Positions 37,374-49,113 of a DNA stretch of 64,000 bases are shown here, piece by piece. The first letter of the stretch is position 1, and each line of letters begins with the position of its first letter. The stretch is from the NCBI GenBank assembly GCA_033964015.1, contig CM066913.1, positions 11,588,953-11,652,952 of the forward strand. Direction: 5' to 3'. Source of the DNA: Scolanthus callimorphus (lineage: Eukaryota > Cnidaria > Anthozoa > Actiniaria > Edwardsiidae). The notes under the pieces are model-generated. The model was not told where the DNA came from. It worked only from the letters and a program-made list of their open reading frames with translations, and did not search any database. The translations under genes and the position numbers were made by a program.

Positions 37374-38337
37374 ACCCACATCTGTGGAAGTGAATGAGTC
37401 ACTGCTTCTGTTGTATATTTTCCCCGTCCGAATTGCAAAAAAGATATCACGGCTACGCATGACACTCGGGGGAGGTCAGGAATCATGAAAAACTACTATA
37501 ACACTTAAAAAAAACATTTTTGACTACCTAATCTTGCTCCCCCTACTACATTATGATCGGAAATTTGTGCATTTTTGCGTTACCCTAAAAACCTTCCCTT
37601 ATGCTGAAAATTATGCTCGTGTCGAATTATCGTGATGCTGGCTAAAAGTTCTCTTTTGACCCCACCCAAACAAGTCCTCAAAGCTTAGAAAATACACAAC
37701 ATTTTTACTTCTCTAACTCCCAAAAGGCCACTTTTTACAATGTGATCTAATATGTCTAAGAATAATCAATCATGAGTCAAATTCAAAGCCAAATTCGATA
37801 TTTTTTCTTACATTTTCAATGAAAATAGGGAAAATATTTATTTTGTAGCATCGAAAATTATGCTGAAAATTTAGCCATTGTTTCAAAAAAATATCCATAC
37901 TCCCCCCCACGGAAGGGTGTTCAGAAATGACCCCCCAATTCTTGTGCCTGGTTGTTACCCCCCACCCCCCTCTGGAATTTCCACATGTAAAATATTTACC
38001 ACCCACCCCTCTGGAAATTCCTAGGCCTTTGACCCCCCACCCCACTGGAATTTCCAATCCCTTCTGTAGGGGGGGGGGGGGGGGGGGATGGATGGATGGA
38101 TATTTTTTGGAAAACACACATTACGGCAGCATTATGCTCGATGCTCTGACTGTGCCATTATGCTCAAAATTATGCCGGCAGTAGATATCCTTTACAACAG
38201 AATAATTTGCATATTTTTAGAAACTGCGGGTCCTTGAAAACCTGGAAAGTCATGGATTTTAGAATTGCCCTTTCATTTCTATTTTGCGCTATAGCAAAGC
38301 ATATTCATGCGTTCAAAAGAAAATATAATACCACTCA

Positions 38338-38925
38338 TTGGAGTATATTGCTATTGCCAGGGTTGAACAGCAAGGTTTGACCAGCACTTGCTGTCGATTC
38401 TGGCGAGAGTGAAGTACGACCACCAAAATGTATTTAAAGCATCCTGAATAAATTATTCTGATGCAACTGCCAATCGATTCATGCATATGAAATCGTGGAA
38501 TGCAAGTATTATGCAAGATGCAATGCAAGATTTACATATTTATATTAATTAATTGTCCAATCGTTTTGTAGTGTGCTGTACTGTGTTGGGGCGCGCCTTG
38601 GGACTGCGAGTCCGTTAGCTCTCCCGCATCACGACCATTTGTGTTGTTGTTGTTGTTGTTGTGTTGTCGCAGTATTTTATATATCATAAGTTTATAGTGC
38701 TCGGCGTGATGGAAGCCACTAAATAAATAAATAAATAAATATTGGAGTATATTGCTATTGCCAGGGTTGAACAGCAAGGTTTGACCAGCACTTGCTGTCG
38801 ATTCTGGCGAGAGTGAAGTACAACGACCACCAAAATGTATTTAAAGCATCCTGAATAAATTATTCTGATGCAACTGCCAATCAGATTTATGCATATGAAA
38901 TCGTGGAATGCAAGTACTGTCAATT
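38338..38925. repeat. Direct duplication of about 175 bp with a spacer
   Basis: Sequence starting TTGGAGTATATTGCTATTGC occurs at 38339-38510 and again at 38742-38922, about 403 bp apart and nearly identical. The spacer contains a (GTT)n run (38642-38661) and an (AATA)n run (38720-38742). The second (AATA)n run directly abuts the second copy, suggesting a retroposed or slipped duplication. Confidence 0.8.
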
Positions 38926-38929
38926 GACA

Positions 38930-40260
38930 ATACAAATGCTACAAGCCAAAATGAAAAAACTTCCCAACTACACTGCGTTCCGTTGGGAAGCATTAATTTC
39001 CAGGCCTGGAAAGTCATGGAATTTTTACAAAAACCTATCAAAGTCATGGAAATATTTTCCTGAAGAATGAATTTGCAAGATGTTGTGTGCGTATATTGCA
39101 AAATAAATATAAAGGAACCTTTTTGAAACGTCCTTGAAAGTCCTGGAATTTTGAAAGCCTGAAACCGTGGGAACCATGTACAAGCATTAAAAATGCTTGA
39201 ATCTGAAAATAAAAATTCCATCTTTTAAGCAGAGAAAAACTGTATGGTCAGCAACTTTAAAATGTTGTGGACACCCTTGGCAACATGAAATGCACAGTTA
39301 ACAACTAAAACAATATTGTTCCCAGAGCCTAGTGTTTGTCATAGGCTCTGGCAGCAGACAATTTAGACCAATTATGATTGGCAGAGATTCCTGCTGACCA
39401 TTTTTAAATTTGCCTAACCGACAATACCAGATGTCCTAGGTTCTTCAGAGCATCAGCATGACCGATTCGAGAGACTCTGAGAATGTGATTGCAACTAAAA
39501 CTACACATTCAGAACTTTACATCTCCAAATGTTTCTCCTAACTTCTTTTTTCTGCATTCCATCTGGGAAGGGTGTTTTCTGTTTTCTCAATTGGTCTTTT
39601 AATCTTTTTTTAACTGATGAACTGTGCTCCAAAGGAAGGTGCATCAAGTGCCATTTGAAGTGAGGGGGAGTGTGGGGGAAAGGGTAAATAAGAAAGTGGT
39701 ATGGCTGAATACTATGTGAGAAAAAAAAATAAGTGGAGAGCTACAGTCCCCCAGCACCTCCCTATCGTGCAGTAAATATCTCAAACAAGCAAAAGGACTG
39801 CACAATTTTAATTGACTTTTCTACATTCCATCATATCACAATGTGATCAAATAACTTCCACCTTAGGGTGATTGCTTCAATGAAACAACTATGTATTGCA
39901 GGCAAAGTACTTTTATTTGTTAAAAAGAACATTTTACGTCCAGTTATGTGAGATTATAGTAATTATCCCTTTCACATAGTCTTGTTCATCATTAGAGGTG
40001 CAGTTTAACACACAAGTGATATCATAGGGTTTTGCATCACAAATCAAGGGTAACAGATCAACCTTGACTACATCTGGACTTAATTTCATAGAAAAACATA
40101 TAAAATACCACAAACTGTTCAGGGCTTATTTTCCAAGCCTACAGTCTACAAGGTAAGCTTCATTTTGTGTTGCTGATAGTCACACACCTACAAGTAGCTA
40201 CACACTTGTGTCAATGTTCTGTGCTAGAATGGTTTCCAGTGCTAGAGGTGATGGTTTCTT
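38930..40260. other. Intergenic stretch, nothing recognised
   Basis: AT-rich DNA between the repeat at 38.3-38.9 kb and the minus-strand terminal exons at 40.3 kb. Repeated 'CCTGGAAAGTCATGG'-like phrases at 38238-38260,39003-39020 and 39035 suggest old repeat copies. No gene is supported. Confidence 0.45.
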
Positions 40261-40266
40261 CAAACC

Positions 40267-40629
40267 TCATGGTCGATTACTGATCCACTCTGCAACCTGC
40301 AAGGCAACTTTGGAAGTAGTTTTGCATAAGATCTCATATTAAAATTTCAAATGTAAGCTCACTAGGAATTGAAGCACCCTAAATGTCACTGAAGACTGAA
40401 GAAAAGTAGGTCTGAATAAATTTCCTTTGCCCCATCCCCAAAAACAGTCGGATATGGCCTGTTGCAAGGTCTATTGATAATTGAAAATCAGTCTGGGAAA
40501 TATTGTATTAAGTTTGGTGCCTGGGTGGCTGCAATCATGCTGCCAACAACCCCAACTTACTCGACCTAACTGCTCCTTGGCAGCAACAAGGTCTATCTGT
40601 GAGAGTGATTCCTCAAACTTGAATGCTTC
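40267..40629 (-). CDS. Two terminal exons of an unassigned gene
   Basis: Minus-strand exons 40561-40629 (EAFKFEESLSQIDLVAAKEQ plus LGR) and 40267-40296 (VAEWISNRP, then TGA) have clean AG and GT borders. They join in phase 0 and end in a stop, which supports real coding sequence. I do not recognise the protein. ZRANB2 lies just upstream on the same strand, but its last visible exon ends in a different phase. These may belong to a separate gene, or to an alternative 3' end if a frame-changing indel intervenes. Confidence 0.5.
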
Positions 40630-41080
40630 CTGGATGTTAGAATCAAAAGGAAGATAAGGACATTGCATTAGGTGTTGAATAGTATCCTGTTGGATAATGT
40701 GAGAGGTGACAAGCTATTTGATGTTTCACTGCCAGCTATGAATGAATTAATGAAAGACTCATTTTGCTGAGAATAACATTTGATATCTTACAGAAAATGG
40801 ATGCATAGCCTAAACAACGTTGTATAATAGTAGGTGAAAACTGTTTTATCACCCCATCAGCTCACAGCCAAAACAAACAATGTTCACAGAAAGCTATTTC
40901 TGGGGTGAGGAGCCAGTGGTAATTCAATTCTACTGACACTTTAGCCTTTCCATGTATTCCTGAGACTTACCTGCTACTCGGCTGCAGTTTCATTGACTAA
41001 TATTAATTTATTATTAAAACATATTACTTTTTCAAGCATAATAATGATTTGATTTGAAAAAATTGAAATTTCACTCAAAC

Positions 41081-44000
41081 CTGCCATCCTGCCTTGGAGA
41101 CCTAGATCGTGATCTTGAGGAAGAGCTTCTCGATGAACTGGATCTTGATCGAGATCTTGATGAGTCGCTGGATGATGATGATGATGAATTGCTATGGCGT
41201 CTTCTTTTAGGTGAGCGAGATCTGGATGATGAATGTGACCGTGATCTGGAACTGGAGATGGGAAGCCAAAATGTGAACAGCCTGTCGTTAAACTTGCCAA
41301 TAAGTGCATCAAAAACATAAGAGATGAAAACAGCAGCATCTACATTATACTCTAACAAGATGCAACAACTTATGAATTCTTCTTTTATATTTGTTTTGTG
41401 CTAGAAGGAAGAAAACCACTTCTTTTGCTTTTGCTGACTTATAGTCTATTGTGTTTTTCTCTGCTGACAATGACCTGAGACAGTAATATGAGCACACATC
41501 ATGGGCGTAGCCAGGGGAAGTGGGGGAGGGGGGGGGGGGGGGGTCCTGGGGTGCATGTGACGCCCCTTTTGAGAAGAAATATACAGTACACATTAAGAAA
41601 AATACCAGTAAGCTGGAAAGGGCACCATACATGTACATTTGTACAGATGTGACCCCCCCTTTCTCAAATCCTGGCTATGCCCCTGCACATGCAAACAGCG
41701 CTCTCAGTCCTCATCATTTGGTTGCATGTTAAACCCAGAGGACCCTTCTGGACCCAATAGCCCAGCAAATACCAAGGGAAAGAGGTAAAAATATAATGTT
41801 CATAAAATGTTTTTCTTCCAAACAGGACCACATATAATCAGTTTATAAACTGTTCTGCCTTATTCTACAATTCTGTAAGCTGATAATAAAAACTTCAAGC
41901 ATTTGAGTCAAGTCCCACTCTGCATGATGCGGAGGATTATCTGTGGTAGCTACTACATAGTTTACCGGCCTTTTTCTTGGGAGGTTCCTCATCATCAGAT
42001 TCACCAAAGTCATATTTGGACAAGTCACCCTCTTCATCGTCATCCTAAAACACAGATTTCATGGCAAATTATGGCTGATCCATTGAAATCACCATTAATG
42101 TGACTGTAATTGTCAAAGAGTAATTGCCTATTGATGATACTGTACCTCATCATCTTCATCTAAGTTGTATTTTGATAAATCACCATCTTCTTCATCATCA
42201 TCGTCGTCATCATTTACGACTTCATCTTTTTTTATTTCAGCTTTGTGTTCCACCTGCAGAAGAAATATACAATCTAGATATTTACCAAAGCTTAAAAAGG
42301 CTACAAACAAACATTTTCCATACCTGTGTTGCATTGCTGATGGATCCTCTAAGTTTTTTCTTCTTTCTCCAAACTATAAAATATGGGAATGACATTTGAT
42401 AAGAAAAGGATTTTCATAATTTACCTAGCAAAAGGTAGGAACTGTCAGGAAACAAACCTCATCATACTCATCATCAGAATCTTCTTTTTGCTTATACTCA
42501 ACATTTTGCCTTTCGTTATACCCACCACCATAACCTGTCAAACAAAGCATGGTTTTGTCAATTAGTAGTGATGAAATGCAACATATATTTTCCATTTCTG
42601 CTTCCTGTCTGGTGCATATGGTACATAATAAATTCCTCCAGATGTTATATCAATATCAATTATAGTGTTCAAAAGAAAGACTGATGAAATTATGAGTTAC
42701 TTTCTGCTAAATCTATTCCTTCAAATGCTAGTGTTTTCGTGTGGGGAAAATTGTAGCTTTCAGCTGATGTCCTTAATCCAGAAGCTGAAAACTGGTCCCC
42801 AAGTGTCTTCCTACTCATTTTTCATTAAAAAAAAGTTGTTCATGAAGTGTGAAAGAATCTCATATCATTTCCAAGATCATGTGACCACAGTTAAACCATT
42901 ATGTAGCAAGTTTTGTTGATAGAAAGGAATAGAGAGAATGATCAATATTACATGGCTTAATGTTGTGCAATGTCATAAAGTTATTCTTGCATTGAAGACC
43001 CTTAGTATTGTTAGATTACCTGTTCTTGCCTCCACTTTAGAAAATTTAGGATTATTACACACGTTACAAGCATGTCTTCTTGCCCAGTTAACATTGCTAC
43101 ACCTATCAAATCAAGTTAATAAAAGTGAACAAATTTAACAATGACCAGGAAATGTTATACAGGGCTCGATCTTAACGGTGGTCAACTAGCCAAATACTGG
43201 TAGAATTTCCATTTTGGCTCTTTATAGCCATCTTGGCTACTGGATTTTGGCAAGAAAGTAAAATTTTCAAAATGTTTTTCACACAGATTTCATCTAAATA
43301 AATTGAAAGAAAACAGGAGGTAAAAATCATTCACTACAACAATCGGCACACAATATCATCTGTATGAATTCTAAGACTGTTCCCTACTGTCACTGAATAA
43401 TGGTAACATTTAAAAATTCATTTTTATTCAGTGCATTGTGTGGCTAGTAGAAAATATATTATGGCTAGTGAATCTTGGCCATTTACTAGCCACTTGACTA
43501 CTATTTTCAAAAGTTAAGATCGAGCCCTGTTATAAGTCTTTTGTGAGTCTTTTATCATCTAGCCAAAGTTGGCAGTGTATTTAAAAACAGTCACACAAAA
43601 TATATGAGACACTTTACATCACTGCTATCGATATTAAGCTGGGCAAGCATATCAAGAAAGTGCTGTCGTTTTTATGGCAAATCCGCGCGGGTTGCCTGTG
43701 GTGTTCAAAACGTGACTCAGGCCCCTCGGCGGGGGGTAAAAACAAAATGGCGACCAAGAGAAGGATGTTTCTCGAATATCTGCAAGTTTTGATCAATTTT
43801 CCTCCTTTTTCGGCTAAGATATGAGGAAAAGTACTTACAGACCTTCCAAATAAGGTAAGGGGGATTTCCTAATAAGGAAGTTTTGCAACGTCGGCAAAAC
43901 GACAGCTTTTGGCGAAATTTTCTTGATATGTGCAGTAAAAAACGGCAAAAAAGTGCGGAAAAGTGCGGGATTTTTTAGAAAAAAGTGCGGTATTATTTTC

Positions 44001-47000
44001 TTTAATTTGAAGGTTTGCGCTTTTGGGGGATCATAACGAGTCGTTTCTGTTGATTTTCTATTTGTTTTGTCATTTTTAAACGTAATTTCATTGAAATTGA
44101 TGTAACAGCTAACTTATTAAACTTCGCATGATCAATATTTAGGTCAAGAACAATGGAAAAATGCAAAAAAAGAAGGGCTCACCATGCTTGTTTGCGCGGC
44201 ATCAGTCATTTAAAACTCGAACCCCTAAAATCACTAAGAGCGCCTATTTATCCATACAATCAACTCCTGTAACATTAATTTAACCGCATGCATTGTTCAT
44301 AACAATATCTTGCAATAAAGTTCTCCAAAATGTAAACTTTGTGCTTTGTCATCACCATCTTAAGGGCCGTTCACACGGCGCGATTTCAGCTGCGATCTGA
44401 GGTCCGATTTCTGTGGCCCATGGCGATGTCATATCGCGCAGCAGTGTGAACGGCCGGCGATCTTATGGCGATTTCACTTGCGATGTCGGCGCGACGTCAC
44501 AGGCGTTTTAAACATGTCCAAATTCCACTGCGATGCGGGTGTGATTTCTTAAGATCGCCAACAAACTGACAAATATCGCAGAGCCAAATCGCCGACCGTT
44601 CACACCGCGCAAAATGACGCTGACGATCGCCGCAAAAATCGCACCTCAAATCGCAACTAAGATCGCGCCATGTGAACGGCCCTTTAATCTACGGTAAATG
44701 GCTCCGGCAGTTTCATAGGATATTTCAGCGTTTAAGTACAAATAAACGAACTTCTAACATCCAACGTTTTTCTTTCTCCTGCTATTTTGCTCCCGCCAAA
44801 TACTTGACCTATTTAACAAATAAAAATCGGGGTCACCGAAAAACGTGCGCCATTTGTATTTACCCATTTCTTACAAGATCAGCTATTGGCTTATTTCCAT
44901 CTCAAACTACCATCCAATTACATATCTCCTAATTGATGGTTTCTCGTACTTATGCTCAAACGATCTGCTGTGGAACGCCTGGTATTTTTTGCATTCGGTG
45001 GTGATCATATGGGAAGAAAATGGTGGAGTTTTCAAGGTTTTTGCGCTTAATACTTCAGCATCAACATAATAAACTAGGTATTGACCTGCAAATCTTTGAA
45101 ATTACCGTGTTTAGAAGGCTTTTTCCACACAATTTTTAGTTATTTTCTTAAAAAGTGCGGAAAAGTGCGAAGAAAGTGTGAAAGTGAGGAAAAGTGCGAT
45201 TTTTGGGCAAAAGTGCGGAATCGCACTGCTGCACTTCCCCAGATGCCCTGTTAAGAGATCATTTATACCATATACTGGAACAGGCTAAAATTGTGCATTA
45301 GACAGCAACAATTGCTGGAGTCAGGATAGAAACAATGTCAACAAATTGTTAATTCTCTGTCCAAAGGAACATGCATTGGCATAGAGAAGATTTTTTTTGA
45401 CAGTGAAAACGTTATGTGCTGTGTTCACTCCGTGGAGGGCAAGGTTCTCTACAGTGTCATGACCATACAGTGTTCTGTACTTTTTTTACAGTCATACAAT
45501 TATCTGCTCTATTACTATTTGGGGCAAAGTCTGACTTTCAATCTCCTCTTCTTACTGGCATATCTTCAAATGGTTATTCCAAGGGTTGTCTTGTTTGATG
45601 ATACACTGATAATATTGTACTAGTGAGAACTTACTTTGAGCAGACCCAGTCTTCAGCACTAAACAAACCACCACTTTTAGAGGCAGCCTGCCTTCCAGCT
45701 CTATACCACTAAGTTTGATTGTGTCAACATTGACTTTTTCTGAAATGAAAAAAGTTATCAAACTCATTATAAATGGTCCTATCTTCACATCCTGCAAAAT
45801 TTGTTTGGACTACTACTTCTAGTACCTGTTAGCATTTATGTTTTAAACCCAGATAAATAAATCTATCTGGACTCAAAGCTCATAAATTGAATTACATCAT
45901 ATCTTAAGGGTGCCTATGTGGAAGCCAGGACCATATTGCCCAGTCAGTTGACACAACAGACCCCATCTCCCATCTTCCAGGTTGCAGGAAATTAACATTT
46001 CCACAGTTAGGGTTAGAACCTTTTTCTGGTCACTACTATGGGCCCTTTTAGGTGTAGCGATGGGTACCTTAAAATTTCGAAAAGTCTTGGTAAAATATTG
46101 GAAAATCTTGGAATCTCAGCCTTTTTTTTTGCACGTCTCAGAGTCTCGTTTTCTCAGGATTTTGGCCATCTCGGAGTCTCAGATTTTTTCTATTGTGGTC
46201 TTGGAGTCTTGGATTTTATTTTATTGTTTTACTTGTAAGCGAAGCGGGATACCATCAGATGATACCACTGGATAACACATGATAACGTGTGAGTCTGACC
46301 AACGATCTTAAAGCTTGGACTCGGATTTTAAAATTTGTCAAAAGTCTTGGGCTCAGATTCTGAAACACAAGTCTCGGCATCTCAGCAAGTCTCGGATTTA
46401 CCCATCCTACCCCTACTTTTAGCCTGATTTTTTCATAAATGCATCACTCCCCAAAACCCAATCCCTCCTCCCCTGGGGGGTTTCTCCCAAGTAAGAGTGA
46501 TAGGGGTGCTCATCGGGACATCGGAAAATATACCCTAAAAAATAGCAGGACATAAAAAATCCACCCCCTAAAAATACCTTACAAAACAAAATGATTCCTA
46601 AAAAATACCAACAATAAACCTTTTTGTTTGTGTTTATTGTTTCTCATCTAGCATATCCCTTGTTTTTGGAGCTATAAATTACCATTTATTAGTGAAAACC
46701 ACAATGTTTCTCCCATACCCCCTAAAAAATACCTGAGAGTCGATTTTGACCCCTAAAAAATATGACGAGTACCCCTATCAGGTCCCCCCCCCCCCCCACT
46801 CCCTGGGCTCCTCCCACTACCTATTTCACCCTATGTTGTCTACATCTTTCACAGACATTTCAATTACACCATGGGAAATTGTCATAAAACTAAATATGTC
46901 ACCATGGCAGGCTGCACGTTATTTCGACAGACTAGAGTAGAGTACGGTTGTCTACAACGTAACAAACCGTTAGCAGGCATGTCGTATTCATCAACCTTAA

Positions 47001-47280
47001 ATTGAACATTAACCAAAGCTTAATACTACCTATCTATACGCTAATAAGATTAATTTTAAAAGTTTGAAAATCAAGAATTTCGGCTCTCCACTCTTACGTT
47101 GTCCACAACGGTTGCACGAGGCTCGCCTGGCATAATTCACGTTTCCGCACCTAAAGAAAAGAGAATAGATGGTTAGTTGTGAAGAATAATAATTAATGAA
47201 CTACTTTATTATATGACAGATACGTACTTTTCATCAGAACAAACCCAGTCACCATCAGAAACTTTCAATTTCGAAGCCAT
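41081..47280 (-). CDS. ZRANB2: Zinc finger Ran-binding domain-containing protein 2 (splicing factor)
   Basis: ZRANB2 binds single-stranded GGU-containing RNA through two RanBP2-type zinc fingers and influences splice-site choice. Exons: 47228-47280 (MASKLKVSDGDWVCSDEK), 47098-47150 (CGNVNYARRASCNRCG), 45635-45739 (GGLFSAEDWVCSK), 43020-43102 (CSNVNWARRHACNVCNNPKF), 42458-42534 (YGGGYNERQNVEY), 42324-42373, 42146-42253 (EEDGDLSKYNLDEDDE), 41966-42044 (EEGDLSKYDFGESDDEEPP) and 41081-41251 (SR repeats, ending SRSRSPRQDGR). Both fingers have the W-C-C-N-C-C pattern, and the acidic DLSKY repeats and SR tail follow the vertebrate order. Single bases appear to be missing near 45694, 42367 and at the 41966 donor. 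The final exon after 41081 is not identified. Confidence 0.95.
43160..43529. mobile_element. hAT-like MITE in a ZRANB2 intron
   Basis: Ends CAGGGCTCGATCTTAAC and GTTAAGATCGAGCCCTG are perfect inverses, flanked by TTATA on both sides (43155-43159; 43530-43534). The CAGGG start is typical of hAT elements, although these usually duplicate 8 bp, so the assignment is tentative. The interior carries several GGCTAGT/ACTAGCC motifs in both orientations. Confidence 0.75.
43950..45240. repeat. AAAAGTGCGG-rich repeat split around a TTAA element
   Basis: AAAAGTGCGG and close variants occur in a cluster at 43945-43995 and again at 45150-45230, flanking the MITE at 44364-44682. The two clusters may be the ends of one larger repeat. 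The middle (44700-45110) has no recognised gene. It lies in a ZRANB2 intron. Confidence 0.5.
44364..44682. mobile_element. MITE with GGGCCGTTCACACGG ends at TTAA
   Basis: Ends read GGGCCGTTCACACGGCGCGAT and ATCGCGCCATGTGAACGGCC, flanked by TTAA on the left and TTTAA on the right. The interior is saturated with GCGAT/ATCGC in both orientations. TTAA targets are used by piggyBac and Kolobok transposases. Confidence 0.7.
46050..46430. mobile_element. Repeat with TCTTGG/TCTCGG-rich interior
   Basis: Imperfect inverted ends (TTTTAGGTGTAGCGATGGGTA on the left, TACCCATCCTACCCCTACTTTT on the right) enclose many variants of GTCTTGGAGTCTCGG. No ORF of known type. It lies in a ZRANB2 intron. Confidence 0.5.
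46501..46780. mobile_element. Divergent copy of the CCCCTAAAA MITE family
   Basis: It starts TAGGGGTGCTCATCGGGACA and ends GACGAGTACCCCTATCA, with several internal CCCCTAAAAAATA units. It has the same layout as 10173-10512. A C-run follows at 46785-46797. Confidence 0.55.
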
Positions 47281-47436
47281 CTTGGAACGCTTCTTCACCC
47301 ACCAACTCACAAACAGATGACCGCGAGGCATTGTGGGGGCGCGCCACCTTTTCGCGAGAGACTGGATCATCACTTTAGCTTTCTCGCACTCCCCACGAAG
47401 CGTTCTCGCAGTGGTGCTTTGTGGGGAGCGCAGACT

Positions 47437-48194
47437 AAAGCCCTGGCCAAACGAAACGCAAGTTCACGCTCGTTTGGTCACCAACTTGCGATGCCTTGCG
47501 CGGACTTGCGATGACTTGCGTCCACTTTGAACATGTTCAAATTTTCACGCAACTTGCGACAACTTGCGACAACATTTGGCCACCACATCGCAAGCGTACG
47601 CAAGTTGATGCAAGTTTCCAATTTTCTTCGTTTTCCGAATTAACGAAATATTATGACCAAAATAAGTCATGAAAATATTGCAGTTATAGTTCTAGCTGTT
47701 ATTTACAAGAAACTGGGTGAGATTCTTTATTTTTCTTGTCATTTTTACTAAGAAAAACACTAGCTTGAACGCGCGCTAGTGTTCGAAAGTGGCGTGATCA
47801 TATCGTCATTAGCGCGCGCAAAGCACCAAAACAGTCAACTTGCATCAAAACTTGCATCTCGTTTGGCCACCTCAACGCAAGTGAGCGCAAGTCTGTGCAA
47901 GTCGGTGCAAGTCACAACTTGCATCGACTTCATTCTCTTACCCAGAGCTCCCCGGCTCGTAACCTCGCGGGGGAGGCTCTGGTGACAGCCACTGACGCAT
48001 GCGCGAGATTTAATACAGAGCCGTCGAGAGAAAGACCTTTCAGCGCATGCTCCAACGATCAAAATCAACCAATCAGCGACGGCACTCAAATGGATGTCCC
48101 CAGAGCCTCCCCTGCGAGCAAACGAGCTGGGGAGCTCTGGGTACGAGAATGGCATCGACTTGCGTGAACTTGCGTTTCGTTTGGCCAGGGCTTT
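47437..48194. mobile_element. MITE saturated with ACTTGCG / CGCAAGT, with a nested element
   Basis: The ends are AAAGCCCTGGCCAAACGAAA and TTTCGTTTGGCCAGGGCTTT, and the match continues through CGCAAGTTCACGC. Inside, CTTGCG or CGCAAG and close variants recur more than a dozen times in both orientations. A second element sits at 47931-48151. The left end lies about 160 bp upstream of the ZRANB2 start codon. Confidence 0.75.
47931..48151. mobile_element. 221-bp MITE with a 10-bp target duplication
   Basis: It starts CATTCTCTTACCCAGAGCTC and ends GAGCTCTGGGTACGAGAATG. The direct duplication GCATCGACTT lies at 47921-47930 and 48152-48161. Duplications of 9-10 bp fit Mutator-like transposition. It is inserted into the ACTTGCG-rich element. 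Confidence 0.8.
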
Positions 48195-48195
48195 T

Positions 48196-48704
48196 AAGCC
48201 CTTAAAAGGCCTACGGCAAACGCCGTGCCAGAGTCGCGCCGTTCCAATACAAAACAATAGAAATGTTCTTGATTATAAAGTAACCGGCATCCTTTGAAAA
48301 AGGAAAGGTTCGACAGAAGAAGAGCGACTGAAGTTCGGCGTTTGCCGTAGGCCTAATCGTAGGCCTAACCTTGTTTGTGAATCAAGAAGATGAATAAAGA
48401 TCTCTCCATTTTTCGGTCAATAAAAAAAGCTGATGAACCCGCGGTTTTACCGCCCAATCTATTTTATGGCTAAAGCGCCGTCTAGACAATTAGTTCCTTG
48501 GCAATGTTTCCTTGACACGATAGACTTCACCGTGCAGACGCGCCAAATGACAAATTGTTGCCGCACGAGCAAATAAAAATTGTAAAGGGAAAAATTGACA
48601 AGGAAACTTGACCGTGCAGACGCGCCAGCAATTTTTCTTGACAATTTTTTCGTGCAATTAATTTATTTGCTCATGTATTTAAAAGCTTATACTGTGTCCC
48701 CCCC

Positions 48705-48764
<60 letters not shown>

Positions 48765-49113
48765 TCCCCCGAGCTTCGGCCTCTGGTCCCCACAGGGTAG
48801 TAGCCGAGAGTAATGACGACCAGGGAAATTCACAGAAATGATCAGCCTCTGTGGCGCCAAAAATCTGACGGCGTTGTATCTACAAAACAAGCACTGATTA
48901 AAAAACAGCCCTTACCCCAAAATTAAGGGAAAAGCCCTGGGAACGAGATTCTGAAGGAGTGATTGCAATAAAATTACTTTACGTATACGTGTCGACTTAC
49001 GGCGCAGTCATTTCAAATCCGCTCTATCACGATGATCAGATGATGATCCGCTCTACGATGATCACGCACGTCTTGTCACCAGTCCCCTCTGGTCCTTTGA
49101 GGTGTGTTCCAAG
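48196..49113. other. Intergenic stretch with a roughly 60-base C-run
   Basis: Between the MITE and SPTLC1. A nearly pure C-run lies at about 48701-48762. Flanking it are inverted phrases (GGCAAACGCC near 48213 and GGCGTTTGCC near 48336; CGTGCAGACGCGCCA near 48531 and again near 48612). No gene is seen. Confidence 0.5.

Noticed and set aside
41054..41320. Plus-strand acidic ORF rich in Asp, Leu and Glu
   Set aside because: It is the antisense shadow of the ZRANB2 Ser/Arg repeats.
42124..42399. Plus-strand His/Leu-rich ORF
   Set aside because: Antisense shadow of the ZRANB2 acidic exon at 42146-42253.
48595..48890. Poly-proline and poly-glycine ORFs
   Set aside because: They are translations of the C-run at 48701-48762. 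The same applies to similar ORFs at 6243-6647 and 23296-23484.
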